DNA of 64,000 bases, from NCBI GenBank assembly GCA_035578155.1, contig JAPWDM010000004.1:57214660-57278659 (forward strand), given 5' to 3'. Source of the DNA: Brachynemurus nebulosus. Lineage: Eukaryota; Arthropoda; Insecta; Neuroptera; Myrmeleontidae. Every line of letters starts with the position of its first letter. Within the stretch, counting starts at the first letter, position 1. Below the pieces are notes generated by a model that worked only from the letters and a program-made list of their open reading frames with translations, ran no database searches and was not told where the DNA came from. This document shows, piece after piece, positions 25,141-36,146 of this stretch. Position numbers and translations under genes: made by a program.

Positions 25141-26200
25141 AGTAACTAATCTCACCACCTATAACCTTAACCTAATTCATTTTTACACCAAAGTCGAAGT
25201 ATATTCTCAAAACTAACTAAACTAACCTAACCTTAATTAACCTCATTACCTATAACCTTAACCTAATTAGTTTTTATACCAAAGTCAAAGTATATTGTCA
25301 AAACTAACTAAACTATCTTAACCTTAACTAACCTCACCACTTATAACCTTAGCCTAATTAGCTTTTATACCAAAGTCGAAGTATATTGCCAAAACTAACT
25401 AAACTAACCTAACCTTAACTAACCTCACCACCTATAACCTTTACCTAATTAGTTTTTATATCAAAGTCGAAGTATATTGTCAAAACTAACTAAACTAACC
25501 TAACCTTAACTAACCTCACCACCTATAACCTTAACCTAATTAGTTTTTATACCAAAGTCGAAGTATATTGTCAAAACTAACTGAACCAACCTAACCTCAA
25601 CTAACCTCACCACCTATAACCTTAACCTAATTAGTTTTTATATCAAAGTCGAAGTAGATTGTCAAAACTAACTAAACTAACCTAACCTAACCTTAACTAA
25701 CCTCACCACCTATAACCTTAACCTAATTAGTTTTATATCAAAGTCGAAGTATATTGTCAGAACTAACTAAACTAACCTAACCTTAGCTAACCTCACCACC
25801 TATAACCTTATCCTAATTAGTTTTTATATCGAATTCGAAGTATATTGTCTAAACTAACTAAATTAACCTAACCTTAACTAGCCTCACCACCCATAACCTT
25901 TACCTAATTAGTTTTGATATTAAATTCGAAGTATATTGACATAACTAACTAAACTAACCTAACCTTAACTAACCTCACCAGCTATAACCTTAACCTAATT
26001 AGTTTTTATACCAAAGTCGAAGTACATTGTCAACACTAACTAAACTAACCTAACCTTAATTAATCTCACCACCTATAACCTTATCCTTATGAGTTTTTAT
26101 ATCAAAGTCGAAGTATATTCTTTAAACTAACTAAACTAACCTAACCTTAACTAGCCTCACCACCTAGTTTTTATATCATCTACCTAAAATTTGAAAAAAA
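25141..26200 (+). repeat. 91-bp-period satellite, ~12 units
   Basis: CTCACC(A/T)CCTATAACC starts at 25151, 25242, 25333, 25424, 25515, 25606, 25702, 25792, 25883, 25974, 26065 and 26156: almost every step is 91 bp (one 96, one 90). Each unit contains ACTAACCTAACCTTAACTAA, so it is rich in CCTAACC-like, telomere-reminiscent words, plus CCAAAGTCGAAGTATATTG. Units differ by scattered substitutions. The 96-bp step is explained by one extra CCTAA. Confidence 0.95.
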
Positions 26201-26479
26201 AAAAAAACTTATAACCTTAACCTAACTAACATATAACATTATTACCTAGTTTTTATATCATCCACTATTTGATCTTTCAAACTAATGTTTCCCAAGCTTA
26301 GCTTTTTAAATACAATAGTTTTCACCCATTAACGTTCGTTTTTAAATGCTATAGTCTAAATTCCAACATCTAAGGTCTGTTGCAATTTAGCCATCTTTTA
26401 TATATTGGAATCAAAACAAAACACTTAATCATATTACGGTCGCATGTATCCTAACTCAAAAGAATAATAAAATTAAAGA

Positions 26480-26650
26480 TGCTTATTTTGTTGTTCGGTT
26501 ATTTTGTCGTACAGTTACTTTATCGTTCGATTATTTTGTCCACAGTTATTTTGTCGTGCGGTTATTTTGTCGTGTAGTTATTTTGTCGTTCGGTTATTTT
26601 GTCCAGTGTTATTTTGTCGCGGTTATTTTGTCCAGTTATTTAATCGCGGC
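26480..26650 (+). repeat. TTATTTTGTCG minisatellite
   Basis: About ten degenerate units of roughly 15-20 bp, (C)GGTTATTTTGTCGTNC, run from 26485 to 26650. The frame at 26504-26695 (repeats of YFVVRLFCP) is a translation of the repeat and is not called. Confidence 0.88.
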
Positions 26651-26749
26651 ACCTTACTACTCAACCAACATTTGTACAAAATCGTTACTCTTTGAAGTTT
26701 TAAATTTTACACATCAAAAACTAACTTAAAATACTTAAATCACTAATTT

Positions 26750-26925
26750 CTTTTAAATTTATGTACTATAATTTTCGTAAATATTATTTATAAATTTAAA
26801 AATTTAAATTTTACAGTTGGAAGGAAAAAGTAGGAAATTTTGGTGTACGGGAACGACTTATGAACGACTTTCTCTTTTAATACATTCACTTTCCTATTCG
26901 TAAGGGAACAAACCTAAAATACGTT
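26750..26925 (+). repeat. Direct repeat, copy B (pair of 24840-25045)
   Basis: TTGGAAGGAAAAAGTAGGAA and TTAATACATTCACTTTCCTA match the copy at 24840-25045 in the same order. It closes the satellite-bearing segment. Confidence 0.75.
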
Positions 26926-27546
26926 TTTCTGTTAACCGATTCAGTGCCATTGGCATGTTAACATGCCAAAGGAAACAAAGAGGGAAATATATCTTTAAAA
27001 AAAAAGACAAGACTATATTCATTCATTAATCATTTTGACATTTTTATTTGAGCTGCACTTGAATGGTTTAGATTGAAAAACATTGTTCCTCAGTTTTATA
27101 ATAAAAACAAATTACAAGTACACTAAAAATCCACGCTAGGGTTATTTTCCTATTAGAAATTTTTCCCCAATAAATGTTAAATTAAAGGTAAATTGATAAC
27201 TCTCTAGTTGCCCAACTTGCTTTAAAATGGAATAATAATAAAAAAAATAATACTATGAATAAATTAACATTTGATATTTACAGAAAAATATAAAAGTTGC
27301 TTCTAATAATTTTTCTTGAATGTGTTAACATAATTGAATTTATAGTGTACTATGATATGAGGAAGCTTGTTTATTATTGTTAGCAAAAAATTTTCACACG
27401 GTTCGACCATCTCATCAACCACAGAAACATCAACACTCACAATCAGCTATAATAAAAATATACACATAAACACATACAAGGGATCGCATTAGAATGCTGT
27501 TGACAAAATTCTGTGCTGTCGACTAATTGTAATATATGATTTTGAT
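26926..27546. other. Unassigned AT-rich DNA
   Basis: Nothing recognised; one small palindrome GGCATGTTAACATGCC at about 26950. Confidence 0.55.
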
Positions 27547-27548
27547 TA

Positions 27549-28029
27549 GGGTTGACCGGGGTAATTGTGAATGGATTTTTATAAATTGAGATAAAAGCGT
27601 TGTTTTAAGTATTTTTTATTTTATATATCACATTATGGTTGATTTATTTTTAATTCAGATATTATTCAGGATGCACCACACAAATTTTGAGCAAATTCGT
27701 ATGAAAAACAAAAATTTTATAAGCCATTTACATTTCCCCGGCACGGTTTTGCAAATCTTATGAATTTTGGGATAAAAGTGAATGCCATCAGAAAAATTAT
27801 TTAGAATGCATTACAAGAGAAGTTGAGGTACATAAGAATAAAGCCCAACTCAAATTCTTCACGTTTACCCCACTTTGAAAATTTTTTATCATACTTTAGC
27901 GTTCACAATTGCCCTTTGTTTGCAAGTTACCCGTAGCTCAAATTTGTACAAAAAATTAAGGTTAAATAAAAGTAACAAAAATTGTAGAAATAAATTTATT
28001 GCAAGCTTCTGCTACCCCGGTCAACCCTG
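27549..28029. mobile_element. TIR MITE with GGGTTGACCGGGGTA ends
   Basis: GGGTTGACCGGGGTAATTG (27549, after TA) is inverted at the right end (CTACCCCGGTCAACCCTG, followed by TA at 28030-28031). The left copy seems to lack the outer CA. Internal GGATGCACCACA/GGATGCATTACA blocks are diverged duplicates. A 60-codon frame at the right (27875-28057) is not convincing. TA flanks suggest a Tc1/mariner/pogo-type MITE. Confidence 0.75.
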
Positions 28030-29255
28030 TACTGATTACGAATTTATGATTGTATAAATGTATAATACATATAAACAATATAAATAGGATAGTACGAATA
28101 AAAAAACAAAACCTTACCTGCTTTAATAAAGTCAGTATTATATGATAACAATTTATTAATTATTTAAATTTATAAATGAATTACTTTATGGTAGGTATAT
28201 ACACAATAACAAAAACTGAAATTTAAAAATTTGTGATGGTATCATCAAATTGTAATATACATGATAATTGATAACTAAAATCTGATTAACATGTTGAGGA
28301 TCAAACTTATGATAACGAAATGTACAGTTCGTACATTATTTTAACAACTAGTTAATACATTTTATATGGAATTATTGACGCGGTACAGCGTTGTGTGGCA
28401 ATTGGTCAAGTTTCACTTTACGCTTTACAGCATGCACGACAAATAATTTTTCAAGAAAATTAAAATTTTAAACTGCTAGTTTAATACTGACTTTATAATA
28501 AATATGTATTTTAAAAAAAATTTTAATGTTTATTTTTGTTATACTTATATCAATATGAGAGAAGGGAATCCGAATAAGAAAATTTCAAAACTAAAAATAT
28601 TAAAGGAAATCTGTATGTAAACAATTGCCTCTCCTTTTTTAACATTCATACGCTTGTCTTTTAGTTCATCCGATAGTCCGGCACGCATAGAGTTAAGTTT
28701 TCTACTGCGTCACAATGACGTCAAATATTTGAATTTAAGAAAAAAATGGTTACTTTTAATTGTTGAAAATTTTAAATGACAGTTCATGAGTTGGATAATT
28801 TTCGTTCAAAAGTGATATGTAAAGTTTATTTTTATTTTATAATTAGCAAATACTTATTTGAAAAACATTGTATGTGTGTGTAAAAAATATTTTCTTCCTA
28901 AATTTATCACTTTAAATACCATTCTCAATATGTACACATATACGTGCACCTATCTTCATGTCATATTTTGTTTTCAAAAATGTCTTACGATACTATAAAA
29001 TAAAAATTTTCTGAAATAAATTTTATTTGTTTTATGTTATTAATTATGTGTTTTATGTGGTTAATTAATATTTTGTGTTATTTTTTTTATTAATTTGTTT
29101 GATAAAGCTAAAATTATCTTTTTTTAAAACTAAGTAAATAGTGTTATTAAAATTAAGTGATTGGGTTTGAATGTAACAAAATTTTAAGTACTTTCCCGGT
29201 GTTTCGTACACTTTAGTAATCAAATTTTGAACATTAAATACATGATGTTTATAAA
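28030..29255. other. Unassigned AT-rich DNA
   Basis: Nothing recognised. Confidence 0.5.
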
Positions 29256-29530
29256 GTAAAGGTGAGTGCCAATTTTCATACTAATTTTCATTCGTTTTGG
29301 TTCATGTTTAATACACAAAACTAGAAATTTTTAAAACTTTTCGTGTGTGCATGTTTTTATACAATTTTAAGTGTATTTTACATATGAACGAATAAAATTT
29401 TTAATATTAAATTTTGCGAAAACTAAACGTGAGCGCCAATTTTAATACTAATTTTCGTTCGTATTGGGTCATGTTTAATATATAAAACTAGAAATTTTCA
29501 CAATTTTTTTTGTGCACGTATACTAGAAAT

Positions 29531-30225
29531 GCACCAAAAAAACATCCAACATCCATTCATACCAACAACTCAATTTTACTATTAGGTTTATTACTTATAT
29601 AAATTATCTGCATATTACAATTATTTTACGTATACTGAAATTTGATATAAGTTTCATGTTCGAGTTTACGTATTCAATCTTATGAAAAAAAAATATTGTA
29701 AAGTACAAAATTATGATTATTGTACATACTTTTTTATCTTACTTACATGTACTCACGTAGGAACTTTAAAAACGATGTTTAACTATATTCACTAAATATT
29801 TTGTTCCAGTGTAAAACTGACTTGTAAAATTTTATTGTCCTTATTGTCAACTCAGATTTACTATATTATATGTACGTACCGTTTAAACACTATTCAACTG
29901 ATACAAATTCTTAATTTTGTTTGAATTATACATTCAACAAATACTATTACAAATTACATCGATCGACAGATTTTAAGAATTATATTTTAAGAATGAAAAA
30001 ATATTACTGATCTTATTTTTATCAACTGTACAATTGACCTGATGTTAAGAAGTATTTAAAATTAACTGTATAATCTGCATATTCGAACTGATTTTTCAAA
30101 TAAAAGGCAGAGATAAGCAAATCTACATATATTTTGAGCCTGCGCGTTACAGATACCAAAGAGAAGAGATTACAAATGAGAATCTATAGCAAATCTATAT
30201 TATATTGTACCAAAAATTGCCAACT
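29531..30225. other. Unassigned AT-rich DNA
   Basis: Nothing recognised. Confidence 0.5.
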
Positions 30226-30273
30226 GCAAATACATAACTTTCATTATTCGCCAACGAGCTGTCATTTCATGAC
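30226..30273 (+). repeat. ~46-bp direct repeat flanking the gypsy pol fragment (copy 1)
   Basis: ATACATAACTTTCATTATTC then GCCAACGAGCTGTCATTTCA recurs at 32240-32285 with about five differences. The two copies sit just outside the two ends of the minus-strand RNase H-integrase fragment. They are too long for a normal target duplication; they may be the last remnants of LTRs or an older duplication. Confidence 0.7.
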
Positions 30274-30549
30274 ACTCACCTAAGGGCGAGGAAAAAAAAT
30301 TTTTGGTTTGTAAAGCGAAAATTATTTTTTTATTTATACTTAATACTTTTATTTTATTTGTACTTATTATACTACATAACTTTAATAATAATACCGACAA
30401 GTGCAATAATAATGAAATATTAAGATCTATATGAAAATTTTATATACAAATTTGAAATTTGGAATTCGGAAACACAAAATACTTTTACAAATGTTTTACG
30501 ATGTTAAATTTTTAGATAATAAGAATTGTGTAAAGTTTATGCAGTATAC

Positions 30550-32220
30550 CTAATCTTCTTGTGTTGATAAAGGTAATTGCGGGGTGAATTTCTTTATCTG
30601 ATTTACGTGTGCGCGGATGGAATTCTTCGCCTGTTGGTCGTATAGAATCACCGATGTTGGAGATGAAAAATAAACCAACAAATACGGGCACTGCCACCTC
30701 TGTTGGAAGCTATTGTCTTGGTCAAATAGCTGTTGTTGTTGTCGTTTGTACAATACTGGCTGCCTAATTCTAAATTGTGATACTTGCGATCGAGAACTAG
30801 ATGCTTGCTGGTATGATGTTTTGGCTTTCTGTAAAGCGAGCGCAATTTCGTCGTCGTAAGGCCGTGCAGATTGTAACAATATGTGCTCAATACCCATAGC
30901 ATCATTGTCCAAAGTAGTCGTAAGCGGGCGTTTCAAAAAGACTTCTGCCGGCGAACAATTAATTGCGGGTTGGTACGAACGGTTGTAATGGAACACGACT
31001 GACGGCAATACTTGTGACCAATCCTTGTGCCTTAGCGAATTATCTAATAGGAGGGCTGTTAATTTGGTTTTAACGGTTTGTGTAGCCCTTTTTGCTCCAT
31101 TGAAACGAGACGAATATGGAGTCGTCAAAACAGGCTTGACCGCATGTTGAAACAGAAAATCTTGATAGAGTTTAGCTTTAAACGTAGGAACGTTATTGCT
31201 TACAATTACTGAAGGAAATCCATAGGTAAAAAATATTGATTTCAGTAGTGCAACGGTAGTTTGGGACGTTGCTCGATGCGTAGGGAGCGCTATTACCCAT
31301 TTTGAAAAAACATCAATGACCAAAAATATATATCTATACTTCTTTGATGACGATATGATCAAGGGGCCAGCATAGTCTGCGTAGAGCCGAGACCAGACAG
31401 CTTCCGGTGGTATGGGCCGCATCTGTAGTTCATTTGACACATTGGCTGATTTCACCACGGCGCATGTTTGACAGTTTTGAATGTACTTCTTGCAACGCTT
31501 GAAGAGTTGCGGATGCGTAAATCGTGGCGCAACTGCCCTGTAACATTTCGTTAAACCATGATGAGATATTGAATGAAAATATTCAATCACAAAATCCAAC
31601 ATAGAAGATGGAAGTACGACACGTTTAAGCCTACGCCTGCCTACGAACCTATACAAGAGGCCGTTGGATAGGGTAAAGTGATTATATTTAATACCCGACT
31701 CTAGGTCAGATAAAATGAGTTTACATTCATCATCAAGCCGCTGTGTATGGCTAATAGACACGTAATCATCAGGTGTATGCATAAGCTGAAACAGTACTTC
31801 AGGTGGATCCTGCAATTGAGGATTTGAAATTTGATTCTGATCATTATGATCATTATGTGTAAATAACCTACTTAAGGTATCTGCTGTTACGTTATCTTTA
31901 CCTTTAACTGATCTTAATTCAAAATCGAATCCAGAAAGAAGAAGTAGCCACCTTGAAACTTTAGAAAATTTATGTGATGTGTTTGCAAGCCAATTAACGG
32001 CTGCACAATCACATTCAATAATAAAACGTCTGCCAACAAGATAATCCTTAAAGTGGAGTACCGAGTTGACAACAGCTAGTAGCTCAAGTTCATATGAAAT
32101 ATATTTAACTTGTGCACCATGTAATTTTGGTGAAAAATATTCAATGGGGAATAATCCCTCTGGTAACTTATTTTGAAGAACACCGGCGATACCGTTTGCA
32201 CCAGCATCGCAGGTTAACTA
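30550..32220 (-). pseudogene. Ty3/gypsy pol fragment: RNase H plus integrase (integrase site mutated)
   Basis: One frame is open on the minus strand from 32217 down to the stop near 30550, about 555 codons. It starts within RNase H (LTCDAGANGIAGVLQN): the catalytic Asp, the Glu in SYELELLAV, the Asp in ECDCAAVNW and the Asp in DNVTADTLSR are present. The integrase follows with an HHCC zinc module (HSISHHGL ... CKKYIQNCQTC) and a core that keeps its first Asp (YADYAGPL). At the second catalytic position the usual SDNGP reads SNNVP, and at the third the usual NGxAER reads NGAKR with one residue missing, so two of three catalytic acids are lost. The C-terminus ends RAHVNQIKKF, a normal gypsy-type finish. 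Reverse transcriptase, protease and Gag are absent; an in-frame stop lies just upstream at 32218-32220. Either a young dead copy or, less likely, a co-opted gene. Confidence 0.9.
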
Positions 32221-32237
32221 ATGGATAATGGATAGTA

Positions 32238-32285
32238 CATTACATAACTTTCATTATGCGCCAACGAGTTGTCACTTTATGACAA
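32238..32285 (+). repeat. ~46-bp direct repeat flanking the gypsy pol fragment (copy 2)
   Basis: ATTACATAACTTTCATTATG then CGCCAACGAGTTGTCACTTT; partner of 30226-30273. Confidence 0.7.
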
Positions 32286-32893
32286 TTGTTACTTTGCTAT
32301 CTTGCTGTTTATTTTTCAAAATAGCTATATGTACTTAAATAGTTTTTCTTATTAATTACTTTTTGTAAAATGTAATAAAGTGTGCTGTATTAGCTTATTT
32401 CTATGCCAAGAATGAAATTTCTAAGAATTATCTCACAATCAGATGCAGTCTATTTACAGATGCAGTAAATAACTTGGAATAAGTTTGTTACTTATTTATA
32501 TATACATACATATTTTTGTAAAAAGATTCCTGGTAAAACTCAAATAACACTGAAATGGTAAAATGTGTGAAAGTGATGCTCTGTTGAGCTAACGAAAGCA
32601 GAGTTACACTTATGCTTTAACAGCGACCAGCAATAAAAAATATGGAAAAACTAATAAAGTTAAATAAAAAAGAATAATTCATTCACAAATTGGAAGATTA
32701 TTTACGACATTCTTACATGTTTTTTTTTAGGAGTAAGTATGTTAACAGACATTTTTGGATAACAGGCACTATAAGATCTATACATTTCTAAGCGAAAAAA
32801 ATACATAAATTAAACATGTCCTTGAAAGTTAGTGGTTGAATATGTCTTCACTTCTGATTTTTTTGACCACATTTCATATTTTATTATTTGTAA
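32286..32893. other. Unassigned AT-rich DNA
   Basis: Nothing recognised. Confidence 0.5.
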
Positions 32894-32896
32894 ATA

Positions 32897-33492
32897 AGGA
32901 TGTTTATATTTTTAAAAGTACTTATGGACACATATGGATATTATTCCGGTATTTTTCAAATATATTATCAATATCGCAAAGTAATATCGATAAAAAATAT
33001 CGTTTTTTTTTATTATTATACTATTGTTTTATTTTTATTATATTTTTTTATTATTATAGTTAAAATATTAATGACACCTTCTCTTTGTAATTACGTTTAT
33101 TCGCGAGAAAGGAAGCACAAATCAATTAAACTAGTATTTTTTTGGGACAGTTTTTAGGAAAACTTTTTCTTATGCATTGCCTTGTCAACCTTATCAATTT
33201 TCTACGATTATCGGGAATCATTGTTCACAACCAAAGGAAGCTTAAATTGCTAGTTAGGTGGCATCATACTTATTATACTGTCTTATGATACATACCTTCT
33301 GATCATAGCCAATTAGGTAAATTACTACAAGAAAAGCTTATTCTTGGAAAATATATCGATGTCGATACTGATATTTCAATATCGAAATATCGATATATTC
33401 GGTTGAAAAATATCGGTCAAAAATATCGATACTTTATAAAAATTTAAAAAAAAAATCGAATATTCGGTATATCGACATAATATCAACATCCT
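32897..33492. mobile_element. Candidate hAT-like element with ATATCGATA repeats
   Basis: AGGATGTTTATATTTT (32897) and, inverted, AGGATGTTGATATTATG (33492) make a short TIR. ATTTGTAA and ACTTGTAA lie close to the two ends and could be an 8-bp duplication, though the left copy is 3 bp off the TIR. The right half is dense in ATATCGATA/AATATCG words (33343-33482), with more at 32966-33005. No transposase. Frames at 32836-33157 are low complexity. Confidence 0.45.
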
Positions 33493-33530
33493 ACTTGTAA
33501 AGTTACTAATTTAGTTTATAATTACGTAAT

Positions 33531-33890
33531 ATGGACAATTTACAATGGTGTTTTTGCAAAACGATCTCTTCTGAGCGAATTATTTTATTTTATACAGAAG
33601 TAGTTAACAAATGTTTGACTATATTGGAAGTGCGAAAAACATTTTCCTTAAAATTTAGTGATGCTGTAATTCCAGTAATTGTAGAGGAAATGTTAGACTA
33701 TCACAACAAATGTTATAAATATTTCATTGCTTTGAAAAAAAAGTATAAAAAAAATTTAGATGACAGTCGAGCTCGGAAGTGGGTATTTTGCACATTTTTC
33801 GTTTATAAAGTAATTTATTTTTTGCCAAAATTTGCAAAAATTCAAAAGTTTTTCCATATTTTTTTACTGCGTGTTAAAGGAATCACATAA
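33531..33890 (+). CDS. 119-aa ORF, N-terminal Cys/His domain resembling transposon proteins
   Basis: The frame opens at an ATG after an AT-rich leader and gives a plausible globular start of about 75 residues: WCFCKTISSERIILFYTEVV near the N-terminus, then LTILEVRKTFSLKFSDAVIP and YHNKCYKYFIALKKKYKKN. The C-x-C pair followed about 60 residues later by YH-x3-CYK recalls N-terminal modules of transposon-associated proteins in insect genomes, but I cannot name the family with confidence. After about residue 80 the sequence becomes phenylalanine/lysine-rich and looks non-coding, so a real exon would end near 33775. It begins 39 bp beyond the candidate hAT element at 32897-33492. Not clearly functional; could be a fragment of a lost mobile element. 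Confidence 0.35.
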   Translation: MDNLQWCFCKTISSERIILFYTEVVNKCLTILEVRKTFSLKFSDAVIPVIVEEMLDYHNKCYKYFIALKKKYKKNLDDSRARKWVFCTFFVYKVIYFLPKFAKIQKFFHIFLLRVKGIT

Positions 33891-34129
33891 GCATTTAAGC
33901 CATTGTTGTACTTAACCAACTGTCGGAAAAAATTAAAATTTTTAGTAATAAAAATGAATTTTTTGCTAAAATTTGCAATAATTCTAAAATTTTTAAAATA
34001 TTGCTTTACACCATGATAAAGAGCGGTAAAACGCACAAACGATAGGCATTGAGCCGTTATCCTATCTAAATGGGCTTTTGTGAAAAAATATTTTGGATGC
34101 TACGACAGAGGTTTTTTTGAATTGTAGCT

Positions 34130-34510
34130 AAAATCAGAGGCCCTTATGTCTGCCACCTTTATTTCCCTCTTCTAGGAAGTATATTAAATCCAAAAATATA
34201 GATTAGAAAGACGATGAAATGACAGTCGGCTATTTTTTTTTACATGTTTGTAATTATTTTTTATAAAAATGCAGCGAGGTGGACGTCTGCCTTCTACAAA
34301 TTTGTTATATACTGACTGCCATTAATACAATATGTATATGAATGGCAGACACGATGTTATGATTTAAGGGAGTTCTTTTATTTTGCATTTTCAAAATTTA
34401 TTTGCAAAAAAAGTCAACGCCATCTGAGCTGCGTTCTAACTTTTTTTTATTCGCACAGTAGTAAACTACATAACATATTACTATCAATGACGATGGAATC
34501 ATATACCTAA
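34130..34510. repeat. Second GGCAGA/TCTGCC motif cluster
   Basis: TCTGCCACC (34149), GTCTGCCTT (34287), GACTGCCATT (34314) and ATGGCAGACACGATG (34341) occur with GACGATGAAATGACAG (34211) and GACGATGGAATCATAT (34487). The last is the inverse of ATGATTCCATCGTC at 20496. Shares vocabulary with 20320-21030. Confidence 0.45.
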
Positions 34511-34556
34511 ATTGCCATCAGCTCCCTAGATATAAGGTATTAAGTGCAGTGGCGTA

Positions 34557-34700
34557 GCGAACATAGCTAGCATCCAGGGCATGACACTTTATTGCCCCCC
34601 CCCCTTCAGAAACACATTTAGTAATATTTGGTGCCCCTTTGCGAGTGGCGCCCGGGGGATGATAAACCCTCTTGCCCCCCTTACCCAGTAGTTTCGCTAT
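34557..34700. mobile_element. Possible short hAT-like MITE
   Basis: Left end CAGTGGCGTAGCGA is a common hAT-type terminus. The right side has TTTCGCTATTATTT, only partly inverted, and a C-run/CGCCCGGGGGATG interior. Boundaries and duplication are unclear. Confidence 0.35.
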
Positions 34701-35802
34701 TATTTAAGAATATTTTGAAATTAAAAATTTTTTTCTGAATTTCCTAAGCTAACCGGGAAAAAAATTTTTTAATGTGCCATATCGCTAGAAACGTTTTTTA
34801 AAATAAAGTTAACGTTCTTACCATTTTTTATTTTAAACTCCGTTTCTGAATATTGAGGTTCAAAGTGAAGTGTTTTTTGTCCTCTTCCCTTTAACTTTTC
34901 AGCTGTGGATAGAAGTAATTTGAAAAAAAATACAGATATTAGTACATTAGAGGAACATTAAATTAAGGTTATTCCGACTAAGTGATGTCAGTAATTTTTA
35001 AAAATTAAGGTAATCAAAATTTCAAAAGTTCAAAAAGCTTAAAGTAAAGAAAATGGTACCCAGTACATGAAATTTGGCATCGAGTTATAGTTTGGTATTG
35101 GAGAACATCGCCTAAAAGTTCAAATTCAGATCATTGGGGGAAATGCTTGAAAGTGCATAAAATTTTCATTTTTCGTAAAGAATTCCAGAAATAATTCCAT
35201 GGACCTTATCGTTTGGGATATTGTTAGAAAAATATTTTAAAAGTTGTACCCCTGAACAACGTTGATTTAGTGCACTTGTCTAACATGCACTTAACAAAAT
35301 TTTTATGTTTTTTAAACTATAAAGGTTTTTTTAACATTATAATTTTATGTTTAATAGATTTAACACGTGTTATTAATTATATTCAATTATAAATTTGCTT
35401 TGAAAAATAAATGATTCCCTACACAATGCTAGTATTTCTAAGTTTTGAAAACGTTGGTCAATATGTTTTTCTAATAACGTTTTAGAAAATATTTTGTAAG
35501 CTACGGGCTGACAGTAATACTTTTGAATACAAAGACTCTTAAACATCGACAATAATTTAGAAATATATCTATAGAACGATAAGTATTAGAAGTATGTTCA
35601 GTCCTATTTTAATTTCTAGCTATTTTAATTCCGCTAATGGTAGTTGCCAACTTCTCGAATTAAAATAAACAATGTGACATTGTTATTATTAGGAAGGATA
35701 ACACAAAGAAAATCATTCTAAGTATAAATAAATGTTTATTGTGGAAAATTACAAATGAAATTCAATTCACCTTAATAAAAACGACAGAGGGACAGTTTTT
35801 AG

Positions 35803-35804
<2 letters not shown>
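34701..35804. other. Unassigned AT-rich DNA
   Basis: Nothing recognised. Confidence 0.5.

Positions 35805-35880
<76 letters not shown>
35805..35880. repeat. (TA)n microsatellite
   Basis: About 76 bp of TA, no mobile element recognised at its edges. Confidence 0.97.
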
Positions 35881-35884
<4 letters not shown>

Positions 35885-36146
35885 AGTCTACATTACATGG
35901 TTTTTCATTAAGCAAGTAATTTTATCAAACTTATTGGTGTCTTTAACTAACGATGTTTTAATATTTTCGGGACAAAAAAGATTAATTATTATTTTTATGG
36001 TTTTTGTTGGAAACACTATAATCCTCTTATGATTATAGAGTCGCAGTTAGGAATTTTTCTGTTTCTTTTTAAAAATGTTTTTATCGAATAAAATATTTTC
36101 TGTACATGTGCATACATGCTTTTTATTGTAAGTGTTTTTACATGTA

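Larger units (their letters stand above)
24090..29530. mobile_element. 5.4-kb structure with ~270-bp inverted ends
   Basis: Left 24090-24380 and right 29260-29525 are inverted copies: CCTAGTATACGTGCAC at 24090 is matched by GTGCACGTATACTAG at 29512, and TAGTTTTCGTATAATTTAAT finds its inverse near 29405. Within each arm a CATGTTTAATACACAAAACT-type sequence occurs twice. The interior has direct copies at 24840-25045 and 26750-26925 on either side of two satellite arrays. No transposase was seen. It could be one large foldback element or two separate repeat copies in inverted orientation. Confidence 0.6.

Noticed and set aside
25141..26650. Telomere or subtelomere, because of CCTAACC words
   Set aside because: The words are embedded in a 91-bp unit rather than a pure CCTAA run, and ordinary repeat DNA continues on both sides.
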